A stretch of 64,000 nucleotides of DNA, from NCBI GenBank assembly GCA_016718845.1, contig JADKCK010000005.1, positions 1 through 64,000 of the forward strand, written 5' to 3'. The notes under the pieces are model-generated. The model was given only the letters and a program-made list of their open reading frames with translations. It made no database searches and was not told where the DNA came from. The stretch comes from Sphingobacteriales bacterium (GTDB lineage Bacteria; Bacteroidota; Bacteroidia; Chitinophagales; UBA2359). Position numbers and translations under genes: made by a program. This document shows positions 17,022 to 26,014 of this stretch, one piece after another (the first letter of the stretch is position 1; every line of letters starts with the position of its first letter).

Positions 17022-17720
17022 GTGGATAATTATACAAAATTAAGCATCAAAGATTGGGCAGAAGAAGACCGCCCGCGCGAAAAATTGTTGGCTAAAGGCG
17101 AGCGAGCCTTGTCGGATGCCGAGTTGTTAGCCATTTTGATAGGGTCTGGGTCGCGCACACAGTCGGCGGTTGAGTTGTCGCGCGATATACTCAAACAATT
17201 AGCCAATAACGACCTCAACGAATTGGGCAAAAAAAGCATTAATCAACTAATGGATTTTAAAGGTATTGGCGAGGCAAAAGCCATTACTATTGTTGCTGCC
17301 CTTGAGTTGGGTAGGCGCCGCCGTGCTGCCGAAGCCACCATACGCACCCAAATTAGCAGCAGCCGCGATGTGTTTGAGATGATGCAACCCGTTTTGGGCG
17401 ACCTGCCACACGAAGAATTTTGGATTGTGCTACTTAACCGAGCCAACAAGGTAATTGGCAAAGAGGCTATTAGCAAAGGCGGCGTAACGGCTACTGTTGT
17501 AGAGATAAAACCTGTGCTAAAACGTATGATAGAAACTTATGCATCGGGGGTTATTTTGTGCCACAACCACCCCTCGGGCAGCCTACAGCCTAGTAGTGCC
17601 GACATACAACTTACCAAACGCCTATCCGATGCGGCTAAAATTATAGAAACCAACGTTCTTGACCACCTTATTGTCACCGACACCAGCTATTATAGCTTTG
17701 CCGATGAAGGAATGATGTAG
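17022..17720 (+). CDS. radC: RadC family JAB-domain protein
   Basis: The product is about 232 aa from GTG 17022. An N-terminal helix-hairpin-helix region (MDFKGIGEAKAITIVAALELGRRR, near residues 75-98) is followed by a JAMM/MPN metalloprotease-like domain. Its metal motif is LCHNHPSGSLQPSSAD, with the expected H-x-H and downstream Ser and Asp. The name RadC comes from a disputed DNA-repair link; a DNA-associated role is inferred from the HhH region only. The C-terminus LDHLIVTDTSYYSFADEGMM is complete and typical. It is transcribed alone, divergent from the peroxiredoxin gene. Confidence 0.92.
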   Translation: MDNYTKLSIKDWAEEDRPREKLLAKGERALSDAELLAILIGSGSRTQSAVELSRDILKQLANNDLNELGKKSINQLMDFKGIGEAKAITIVAALELGRRRRAAEATIRTQISSSRDVFEMMQPVLGDLPHEEFWIVLLNRANKVIGKEAISKGGVTATVVEIKPVLKRMIETYASGVILCHNHPSGSLQPSSADIQLTKRLSDAAKIIETNVLDHLIVTDTSYYSFADEGMM

Positions 17721-17813
17721 AAATGTTGTTAAGGTAATAGATTGTAAGTTTGATTTATTTTTGCTTTACTAATGGGTGATAGATGGAAATATGAAACGCA
17801 CTTTTTGTTGATA

Positions 17814-18725
17814 TTAAAAGGGACTTTCATTTGGTTTTTCCATAATTTCACAAATAGAAGTATCTTTCATAACCCAATTCCAACTATTATCTTTATGGTT
17901 TGAATAAAAGATAATATCCGTAGAAATTTTTTTTAGTGGTTTGCTGTCTCTTCTATCCCCTTCAAAAATAGAATCACAATAAATATTGATAATGCCAGTA
18001 AACTTTAAATCAGCATAATTATCATTATTTAAATCATCGTTACGCATTTTGAAAACAAAAGGCGGCTCATAAGATATACAATCAAAACTACTATTGCCAA
18101 CACGAAGATGTCCATTCTTGCAGTAATCCATAGTATTGAAAACACTTTTAAATGTATCTTTTGTAGAATTGCTTATGTATGACAAATAGTGAATGTATCC
18201 TCTTCTTTGGTTAAAATAACCACCTATTAAACAAGCATTTGTGTCTAGCTTTGTTTTAATTGGTTGATACGCTTCTATAGGCAATAAGGCTACTTTGTGC
18301 GTTTTTTTGCTCCAAACTAAACAATGTTGTTTCAAAGCAATCATTGGTAATCCATCAAGTATTATTTCAAAAAGCGATGCTTCTCCAAAGTTATAAATAT
18401 GCACCTTTTTGTTTGTGCATTTTATGCTTTGAATATAAATAGAATCGGGTATGCTATAAGGAAATAGCTTAGGCAATATGCTTTTTATTTGTTGATTTGA
18501 AGCGGTGCTATCCAATTTTATATACCTTACAAAAGCATCAACTGTGAGAAACCCATTTGGTCTTTGTATAAGAGCATCCAATGTATCTGGCTTTACAATA
18601 CTATCGGATAGTTCTTTATTATCCATAATAGGTGAATTTGAAGCTATGTTTTTTTTCTGCTTAGAACTAGGATTGCAATTCAATAAGAGTATAAACAGTG
18701 CAATAGATAGGCATGTGTTTTTCAT
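17814..18725 (-). CDS. Predicted lipoprotein of unknown function
   Basis: The product is 303 aa from ATG 18725. A short signal peptide ends in a lipobox-like LLLNC (Cys17) followed by a Ser/Lys/Asn-rich linker. The rest has no repeats or motifs I recognise. A calcium-loop-like NDDLNNDNYADLKFTG near residue 250 resembles an FG-GAP/EF-hand-like Dx(D/N)xDxxxD segment. The longer frame to 18953 is rejected because it would overlap the upstream gene and hide the signal peptide. It lies 136 bp downstream of the DUF4129 gene on the same strand. Confidence 0.65.
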   Translation of the reverse strand: MKNTCLSIALFILLLNCNPSSKQKKNIASNSPIMDNKELSDSIVKPDTLDALIQRPNGFLTVDAFVRYIKLDSTASNQQIKSILPKLFPYSIPDSIYIQSIKCTNKKVHIYNFGEASLFEIILDGLPMIALKQHCLVWSKKTHKVALLPIEAYQPIKTKLDTNACLIGGYFNQRRGYIHYLSYISNSTKDTFKSVFNTMDYCKNGHLRVGNSSFDCISYEPPFVFKMRNDDLNNDNYADLKFTGIINIYCDSIFEGDRRDSKPLKKISTDIIFYSNHKDNSWNWVMKDTSICEIMEKPNESPF

Positions 18726-18861
18726 TTTTAGCAGGCAAATTGTAGGCGAAGTAATTAAGTTTCTTTGGAATGCCACGGTGTATCTCATAATCTTGTTTAG
18801 AAGAAGGAAGCATCTTGCAACTATATGCAAAATACACTGCGTGTGGTTAGCCCAAAAACCA

Positions 18862-19605
18862 CTAAACTTTTCGCTGAAACTGCACAAAGTTGTCGCGTAT
18901 TTCGCCAAACTGTGTTTTATCAACACCCATTTCGCCATACCAAACATAATCAAACAGCAGCGTAAGTTGCTGAAAAGGTTGTGCGTGTGGTGTTTTAGCC
19001 AATTCGAGTTGATAATCGTAGTTGGTTTTATTTATTTGCCAATCTAACAAACCCTTGTCGCTTAGTTGTTTTAGGGTTTTTAGGTAATAAAGGCGTACCG
19101 CTTTTCGGTAATCGTGTCCCGATATAGCTTGCTCTATCAGCATCTCAAAATCCATTTCGTGGATATTTTCGTCTAAAACCTCATGTTCTAACGATTTTCT
19201 ACCCTTTGGAGCCCTAAAAAACAGCGCCCCAATATCGGCTTTTAACAATAACCTAATTATTAACAATACAACGGCTGCAATAAGTATGTATTTAATGTAG
19301 TTATTAAATACATGCCCTGCTCTGCTATCCGAAAACCAATTATCTAATTTGCTCATTAACCAACGCCAAAATTTTTCCCAAGGTGTTTGTCCTGGCGGTG
19401 TACGGTCGTAGATAAAATTTCTATCGGCTTTATATGCGTCCATTTTTTTTGCATCAAAATCGCGCAATTCTAGTTGGTAATCTTTAACCGACACCGACAC
19501 AGTATCTGCCAATAAAACCTTATTTACCCATAACAGCAGCACTGCCAATAAGCAAAACAGCTTTAATTTGCTAGCAATCATCTTTATAGTAGTTAGTAAA
19601 GGCAT
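18862..19605 (-). CDS. DUF4129 domain membrane protein
   Basis: The 247-aa product has an N-terminal signal or membrane segment (residues 13-30), a loop with WEKFWRWLMSKLDNWF, a second membrane helix (YIKYILIAAVVLLIIRLLL, about 104-122) and a cytoplasmic C-terminal DUF4129 domain. The last carries the family pattern Y(R)KAVRLYYLKTLKQLSDKGLL and YDYVWYGEMGVD. DUF4129 proteins often sit beside transglutaminase or MoxR/vWA genes in Bacteroidota and other phyla; none is adjacent here, although DUF3857/transglutaminase genes lie about 9 kb away. The start may be ATG 19605 or 19581. Confidence 0.85.
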   Translation of the reverse strand: MPLLTTIKMIASKLKLFCLLAVLLLWVNKVLLADTVSVSVKDYQLELRDFDAKKMDAYKADRNFIYDRTPPGQTPWEKFWRWLMSKLDNWFSDSRAGHVFNNYIKYILIAAVVLLIIRLLLKADIGALFFRAPKGRKSLEHEVLDENIHEMDFEMLIEQAISGHDYRKAVRLYYLKTLKQLSDKGLLDWQINKTNYDYQLELAKTPHAQPFQQLTLLFDYVWYGEMGVDKTQFGEIRDNFVQFQRKV

Positions 19606-19684
19606 ACATGTTGTTTTGAAGTGTAAAGATAGGTTAAAATACCGAAATAAGCTGCTTTTTTTCTTTTTTTACTGTTTATTTTAG

Positions 19685-19692
19685 TAACTTTG
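19685..19692 (+). promoter_or_regulatory. -7 box (TAACTTTG) of the PKD-repeat protein gene
   Basis: TAACTTTG lies 83 bp before the ATG at 19775, in the divergent gap shared with the DUF4129 gene. Confidence 0.65.
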
Positions 19693-19774
19693 CATCTGTC
19701 TAACCACAAAGCAAAGTAACCGTCTTTGCTTTTTAAAAAACCGATAATCCTGAAAAATTCAAATATTGCCACTC

Positions 19775-22700
19775 ATGAAAAAAGAAATTACACTATTTTT
19801 AAGCCTGTTTTTTAGTATCTGTGTCTTTGCCGACCCATGCGAAAATTTTTATGCCAATTTTGGCTTTACAAATGCAGCAGGCAGCCTTTCGGTTCAGTTC
19901 AATAACACCTCGTCGGGCGAATTTACCAGCGTGTTATGGACTTTTGGCGATGGTAGTCAATCCGACAATCCCAATCCAAGCCACAATTATGCCCTCGAAG
20001 GAGAGTACCAAATTTGCTTGACGATTGAAAACGCATCGTGCCACAGCGAAACTTGCAAAAATGTAAGTATCCCAGAAGAACTTGCCCCAACCCCCTGCGA
20101 AGCCGCATTTACTTTTACGGTAGATGGTGGTGTAGTGACATTTGCTAATCAATCGGTAAGTTCGCTGCCCGATTTTACGCATTATACTTGGCATTTTGGC
20201 GATGGCACAGAAGGCGATGGAGCAAATCCAGTCCATACTTATACAGCATCAGGTACTTACGAAGTTTGCTTGGTAATTTGGAACAACGAAACCAATTGCG
20301 AAGACCAAGTTTGCCACACCGTAACTATTGAATTGGCACCAACCCCCTGCGAAGCCGCATTTACATTTACGGTAGATGGTGGTGTAGTGTCATTTGCTAA
20401 TCAGTCGGTAAGTTCGCTGCCCGATTTCACGCATTATACTTGGCATTTTGGCGATGGCACAGAGGGCGACAATGAAAATCCAATCCACACTTACACTGCA
20501 TCGGGTATTTATGAGGTTTGCTTAGTAATTTGGAACAACGAAACTAATTGCGAAGACCAAATCTGTCATACCGTAACCATAACATTAACACCAACTCCCT
20601 GCGAAGCCGCATTTACATTTACGGTAGATGGTGGCGTAGTGGTATTTGCCAATCAGTCGGTGACGGGCTTAAACGATTTTAACCATTACCAATGGACTTT
20701 TGGCGATGGCACAAGCAGCGATGATTTTGACCCGAACCACACCTACACCGCATCGGGTACTTACACCGTTTGTTTGTTGGTTTGGAACAACGAAACCAAT
20801 TGCGAAGACCAAATCTGTCATACTGTAACCATAGCATTAACACCAACCCCCTGCGAAGCCGCATTTACTTTTACGGTAGATGGTGGCGTAGTGGTATTTG
20901 CTAATCAGTCGGTAAGTTCGCTGCCCGATTTCACACATTATACTTGGCATTTTGGCGATGACACAGAAAGTGATGGAGCAAATCCAGTCCATACTTATAC
21001 AGCATCAGGTACTTACGAAGTTTGCTTGGTAATTTGGAACAACGAAACCAATTGCGAAGACCAAGTTTGCCATACTGTAACTATCGAGCTTGCCCCAACC
21101 CCCTGCGAAGCCGCATTTACTTTTACGGTAGATGGTGGCGTAGTGGTATTTGCTAATCAATCCGTTACAGGCTTAAATGCAGCAACCATTACCAATGGAC
21201 TTTGGCGATGGCACAAGCAGCGATGGAGCAAATCCAACCCACACCTACACCGCATCGGTACTTACACCGTTTGTTTGTTGGTTTGGAACAACGAAACCAA
21301 TTGCGAAGACCAAATCTGCCACACTGTAACCATAACAATAACTCCAACTCCCTGCGAAGCCGCATTTACATTTACGGTAGATGGTGGCGTAGTGGTATTT
21401 GCCAATCAGTCGGTGCAGGCTTACGATTTTAACCATTACAATGGACTTGGCATGGCAAAGCAGCGCTGACCAACCACACCTACACCACATCAGGTACTTA
21501 CGAAGTTTGCTTAGTAATTTGGAACAACGAAACCAATTGCGAAGACCAAGTTTGCCATACTGTAACCATAGCATTAACACCAACCCCCTGCGAAGCCGCG
21601 TTTACGTTTACGGTAGATGGTGGTGTAGTGTCATTTGCTAATCAATCGGTGACAGGCTTAAATGTGGGCAACCATTACCAATGGACGTTTGGCGATGGCA
21701 CAAGCAGCGATGATTTTGACCCGAACCACACCTACACCACATCGGGTACTTACACCGTTTGTTTGTTGGTTTGGAACAACGAAACCAATTGCGAAGACCA
21801 AGTTTGTCATACCGTAACCATAGCATTAACACCAACCCCTTGCGAAGCGGCATTTACCTTTACGGTAGATGGTGGTGTAGTAGCATTTGCTAATCAATCC
21901 GTTACAGGTTTAAATGCAGGCAACCACTACCAATGGACTTTGGGCGATGGCACAAGCAGCGACGGAGCAAATCCAACCCACACCTACACCACATCGGGTA
22001 CTTACACCGTTTGTTTGTTGGTTTGGAACAACGAAACCAATTGCGAAGACCAAGTTTGCCATACTGTAACCATAGCATTAACACCAACCCCCTGCGAAGC
22101 CGCATTTACATTTACGGTAGATGGTGGCGTAGTGGCATTTGCTAATCAGTCGGTTACAAGTTTAAATGCAGGCAACCACTACCAATGGACATTTGGCGAT
22201 GGCACAAACAGCGATGATTTTGACCCGAACCACACCTACACCACATCTGGCACTTACACCGTTTGTTTGTTGGTTTGGAATAACGAAACCAATTGCGAAG
22301 ACCAAGTTTGCCATACTGTAACCATAGCATTAACACCAACCCCCTGCGAAGCGGCATTTACGTTTACGGTAGATGGTGGCGTAGTGGTATTTGCTAATCA
22401 GTCGGTGACAGGCTTAAATGTGGGCAACCACTACCAATGGACATTTGGCGATGGCACAAGCAGCGACGGTTTCGACCCGAACCACACCTACACCGCATCG
22501 GGTACTTACACCGTTTGTTTGTTGGTTTGGAACAACGAAACCAATTGCGAAGACCAAGTTTGCCATACTGTAACCATAGCATTAACACCAACCCCCTGCG
22601 AAGCCGCATTTACTTTTACGGTAGATGGTGGTGTAGTGGCATTTGCTAATCAATCGGTGACAGGCTTAAATGCAGGTAACCACTACCAATGGACATTTGG

Positions 22701-23607
22701 CGATGGCACAAACAGTGATGGAGTAAATCCAAACCACACCTACACCACATCGGGTACTTACACCGTTTGTTTGTTGGTTTGGAACAACGAAACCAATTGC
22801 GAAGACCAAGTTTGCCATACTGTAACCATAGCATTAACACCAACCCCCTGCGAAGCGGCATTTACTTTTACGGTAGATGGTGGTGTAGTGTCATTTGCTA
22901 ATCAATCGGTGACAGGCTTAAATGTGGGCAACCATTACCAATGGACGTTTGGCGATGGCACAAGCAGCGATGATTTTGACCCGAACCACACCTACACCAC
23001 ATCGGGTACTTACACCGTTTGTTTGTTGGTTTGGAACAACGAAACCAATTGCGAAGACCATGTTTGCCACACGGTAACTATCGAATTGGCACCTGTTGCG
23101 ACTTGCGAAGCTAACTATGTTTTTGAAACTGATGGTTTAGTAGCATTTTTTAATAGCAGTACTTCTAGTACTTCGTTGGGCGATATTGTACATTATGTTT
23201 GGACCTTTGGCGATGGCACACAAAGCGATAACCCAAACCCCATACATACTTTTACGGAAACAGGCATCTACGAGGTTTGTTTGACCATTACTAGTAATAC
23301 CGATTGTTCGGATACCTACTGTACATCGGTAGTTGTTGAAGGACAGCCAGTGAATGACTTACGCATCAATCCTAACTATGTAAATAATGGCTCGGTTAAT
23401 GCAGTGCTGATGTTGCTAAATTCACAAACAGTACATGTTTCTTTGCTTAACCCATTGGGGCAAGATGTGTTAAATGCTACCCAATCTTTTGAGGCGGGCT
23501 ATAACAACTTACAACTTGATACTGATGTACTGCCTGCGGGTGTTTATTGGTTGTCTATTCAGTTTAATAATGGTTTTACGATGACGCAAAACTTAGTGAA
23601 GTTTTAG
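19775..23607 (+). CDS. PKD-repeat surface protein with type A T9SS sorting domain (frameshifted)
   Basis: Repaired, this would be a protein of roughly 1280 aa. It has a signal peptide (MKKEITLFLSLFFSICVFAD), one divergent PKD domain, twelve near-identical 84-aa PKD domains (core FGDGTxSD...NP.HTYT.SGTY.VCL), one more divergent PKD domain from 23104, and a C-terminal sorting domain ending GVYWLSIQFNNGFTMTQNLVKF-like. T9SS exports such proteins and anchors or releases them at the surface; PKD domains are beta-sandwich spacers or adhesive units. The frame is disturbed twice. Near 21170-21260 three one-base losses in G or T runs cancel out. Near 21420-21480 about 16 bases are missing relative to other copies and a stop appears. 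The reading frame resumes by 21628. The N-terminal Met at 19775 gives the best signal peptide. Confidence 0.85.
20096..23103 (+). repeat. Twelve tandem 252-bp coding repeats (PKD units)
   Basis: Units start with TGCGAAGC at 20096, 20348, 20600, 20852, 21104, 21353, 21589, 21841, 22093, 22345, 22597 and 22849. Spacing is 252 bp except 249 (from 21104) and 236 (from 21353), the two indel-damaged units. Neighbouring copies differ by few bases. There are two subtypes in the centre of the unit: SLPDFTHYTWHF in early copies and GLNxGNHYQWTF in later ones. Confidence 0.95.
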
Positions 23608-23785
23608 CTTTAACACCAATGCTAAAAAAAATTAGGTAACTATTTAGGTCATGCCATTTTACCCTCAAAAACCCTCCAAACTTGTTTACCGCCCTTGTCC
23701 GTGTCTCCACGGGCAACCGAATTTGGGGCAAATAAATTCGTTTGTGGGGACACCAAAAAACGAAGTATGGCGGTTCTGATGGGTT

Positions 23786-24104
23786 AGGCTAAATAGTTAC
23801 AAAAAATTAACCGACAGGATTTCAGGATTAACAGGATTTAGTAGCCATACAATCTAATTAGGCTAAATAGTTACAAAAAATTAACCGACAGGATTTCAGG
23901 ATTAACAGGATTTAGTAGCCATACAATCTAATTAGGCTAAATAGTTACAAAAAATTAACCGACAGGATTTCAGGATTAACAGGATTTAGTAGCCATACAA
24001 TCTAATTAGGCTAAATAGTTACAAAAAATTAACCGACAGGATTTCAGGATTAACAGGATTTAGTAGCCATACAATCTAATTAGGCTAAATAGTTACAAAA
24101 TTAG
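23786..24104. repeat. Perfect 74-bp tandem repeat, 4.3 copies
   Basis: Units begin AGGCTAAATAGTTAC at 23786, 23860, 23934 and 24008, with a partial unit from 24082. The copies appear identical. Each contains CAGGATT three times, in the order CAGGATTtCAGGATTaaCAGGATT. It lies in the 717-bp gap between the PKD gene and the serine-hydrolase-like gene. Bases 23608-23785 hold no gene that I can see. Confidence 0.95.
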
Positions 24105-24130
24105 TTTTTATAGATGTTGTGCTTGCCGTG

Positions 24131-24211
24131 CTTTGGGGGTGGCACCAACTAAACAAATTAGGGAGTGCTAACCATCACCCCCAAAAAGACCTTTTCCGCG
24201 TCAAGCGGGGC
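24131..24211 (+). repeat. Dispersed palindromic element, copy D
   Basis: It matches the shared pattern CTTTGGGGGTGGCACC, AAATTAGGGAGTGC, ATCACCCCCAAAAAGAC, CCGCGTCAAGCGGGGC. It follows the 74-bp tandem repeat by about 27 bp. Confidence 0.8.
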
Positions 24212-24261
24212 TTGTGCCTATTGTGTTTTTTGTATAGCATTGGTGCATTGATTTTGAGCAT

Positions 24262-24301
24262 AAAAAATGCTGTCGAGGTATAAACCTCGACAGCATTTTT
24301 T
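24262..24301 (-). terminator. Strong hairpin terminator (bidirectional)
   Basis: AAAAATGCTGTCGAGGT and ACCTCGACAGCATTTTT form a stem with an ATAA loop, and A and T runs flank both sides. It ends transcription of the serine-hydrolase-like gene, whose stop codon is 23 bp away. Confidence 0.93.
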
Positions 24302-24324
24302 ATAGTATGCTTATATAAGTGCAG

Positions 24325-25872
24325 TTACTGCGTTTTTTGCATAAAGCTAATCATTCCTTTGGCTCGTTTGTCGTTTGGCGAAACTTCTAGTTTTTTGATA
24401 AAGTATTCGGCAGATTTTTTGTAGTCTTTTTTGCGGAAATAATATTCACCTAAACTATCCCAAACAATAGGCTCTTTGGGGAAACGCTGGGAGTTAAGTT
24501 TTAGTATTTCGAGCGATGCTTGCCAGTTGTTGTCTTTCATGTATTCGTTACCTAATGAGTTAAGCGTCCAAACATTTTCGAGTTTAGTTCGGTTATCTTC
24601 GAGCATTTTATCGAAGTTATTGATAACAGTTACTAAACCTTCGCGCTGGATAAGGTCGTTAACTACAAAAGCGGTGGGTTCGGAAGGGATAAAATACGAT
24701 TCGTCGTATAAGGTTTGTTCGATGCGGTCGGCGAGGTCGGCGGCAATATTTACGTTGTAGTTTGAGCATACAATAACGGTGTATTTATCGTCTATATATC
24801 TACGCAGTTGTACGCTTAGCCCGTCGATGTATCCACCCTGAAATAGCACATTTTTTTTGCCTATTTTGCGTGTTTTCCAGCCATAAGCATAGCCAAAGGT
24901 CATTTTTTGTGCTTCGGAGCTACCTACGGTATAGTCGGTATACATTATTTTTTTGTATTCGTTGCTTAGTAAGCTGGTGCTATCAAGGGCGTTGCAAAAC
25001 CTAAGTAGGTCTTCGGTTGTTGAGTAAACGCCATCGGCTCCAAACGGGAAGGCGCCCCAAAAGTCGGGTGATGCGGCTGCTTCGAGCGAGTTATCAAATT
25101 TGTATCCTACGGCTTTGTTGTCTACTACCTGATGCCAAAAATGAGGTGCCGTATTAAGCATTTTTGCTGGTTTAAAGATGTTGTCTACGATGTAGCTTTG
25201 GTAATCTTTCCCGCTCATTCTGTCGATAATAGAACCCAAAAACACATAGCCCGAGTTGGTAAACTGGTGGGCGTTGGTGTTACAAGGGGCATTTTCGGAG
25301 GTGATGAGGTTAACCATATCGGTATTTGACTTAATGTTTAGGAAGTTTTGCATGTAGTTGACCGATTGATAGTAATCGGGTAAACCGCTGGTGTGGGTGA
25401 GCAAATTATGAATGGTTAATTTGCTGCCTACTTCGGCGGGCAACTCGGGCAGATAGGTGCTAATAGGTGCGTTTAGGTCTATGATACCTTGCTCGGCTAA
25501 TTGCATAATGGCTAAAGCTGTGAAGGTTTCGGTAACGGCGCAGGTATTGTAGCTGGTTGTTAGCGAGTTAGGCACCATGTAATCGAGGTTGGCAAAGCCG
25601 GCTGTAAATTTGTATAGTGGCTTTCCTTCTTTGGCAATGATTACCGCACCCGAAAAACGTTTTAAAGACGATACAGCTCGTAATAAATATTGAATTTTTA
25701 TTAGTATGTCTCGTTCTTTACTTGTAAGGTCATCCACTGGTATAGCGGCAAATTCGGGGGCTTTTTCAGGAACTTTTACTTTGGATACCTGTTGATTGGT
25801 TACTTGCGCCCAGCAAATAGTAGTAATGCTTACTAAAACAAACAAAAAAGATAGCTGTATAAATCGCATCAT
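24325..25872 (-). CDS. Beta-lactamase-fold (serine hydrolase family) protein lacking catalytic residues, with C-terminal TPR
   Basis: The 515-aa exported product (signal peptide, residues 1-22) has the fold of class C beta-lactamase/DD-peptidase relatives. Landmarks are FSGAVIIAKEGKPLYKFTAGFAN, LTIHNLLTHTSGLPDYY (residues 152-168) and a TPR-like tail (about 430-515: WDSLGEYYFRKKDYKKSAEYF). The S-x-x-K motif, normally within GSxTKxFTA, is replaced by CAVTETFTA. Ser becomes Ala112 and Lys becomes Glu115. The Y-x-N motif is Phe204-Thr-Asn206, and the late HxG is replaced by QGG. Hydrolysis by the family mechanism is therefore not expected; a binding or scaffold role is inferred. The rest of the fold is well kept and the frame is intact, so decay is unlikely. 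Confidence 0.85.
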   Translation of the reverse strand: MMRFIQLSFLFVLVSITTICWAQVTNQQVSKVKVPEKAPEFAAIPVDDLTSKERDILIKIQYLLRAVSSLKRFSGAVIIAKEGKPLYKFTAGFANLDYMVPNSLTTSYNTCAVTETFTALAIMQLAEQGIIDLNAPISTYLPELPAEVGSKLTIHNLLTHTSGLPDYYQSVNYMQNFLNIKSNTDMVNLITSENAPCNTNAHQFTNSGYVFLGSIIDRMSGKDYQSYIVDNIFKPAKMLNTAPHFWHQVVDNKAVGYKFDNSLEAAASPDFWGAFPFGADGVYSTTEDLLRFCNALDSTSLLSNEYKKIMYTDYTVGSSEAQKMTFGYAYGWKTRKIGKKNVLFQGGYIDGLSVQLRRYIDDKYTVIVCSNYNVNIAADLADRIEQTLYDESYFIPSEPTAFVVNDLIQREGLVTVINNFDKMLEDNRTKLENVWTLNSLGNEYMKDNNWQASLEILKLNSQRFPKEPIVWDSLGEYYFRKKDYKKSAEYFIKKLEVSPNDKRAKGMISFMQKTQ

Positions 25873-26014
25873 GGCTGGTGAAAATTAAGTAAGATGATTA
25901 ATAATTTTTAAAGTAGGAGGGGGGATTGGTTTGACTTAAAGTAATTTTAGAGAGAGAGTGTATAAGCGAAATCGAGTTTTTTTTTTAGCTATTTGGGATT
26001 TAATGTATTGATTA

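Noticed and set aside
17814..18953. 379-codon version of the lipoprotein gene
   Set aside because: The extra 76 residues overlap the DUF4129 gene and would bury the signal peptide; ATG 18725 is better.
20096..23103. 252-bp repeats as a non-coding satellite
   Set aside because: The repeats keep one long open frame that encodes PKD domains and leads into a T9SS sorting domain.
23786..24104. 74-bp repeats as a CRISPR array
   Set aside because: The units follow each other directly with no unique spacers, and no cas gene is present.
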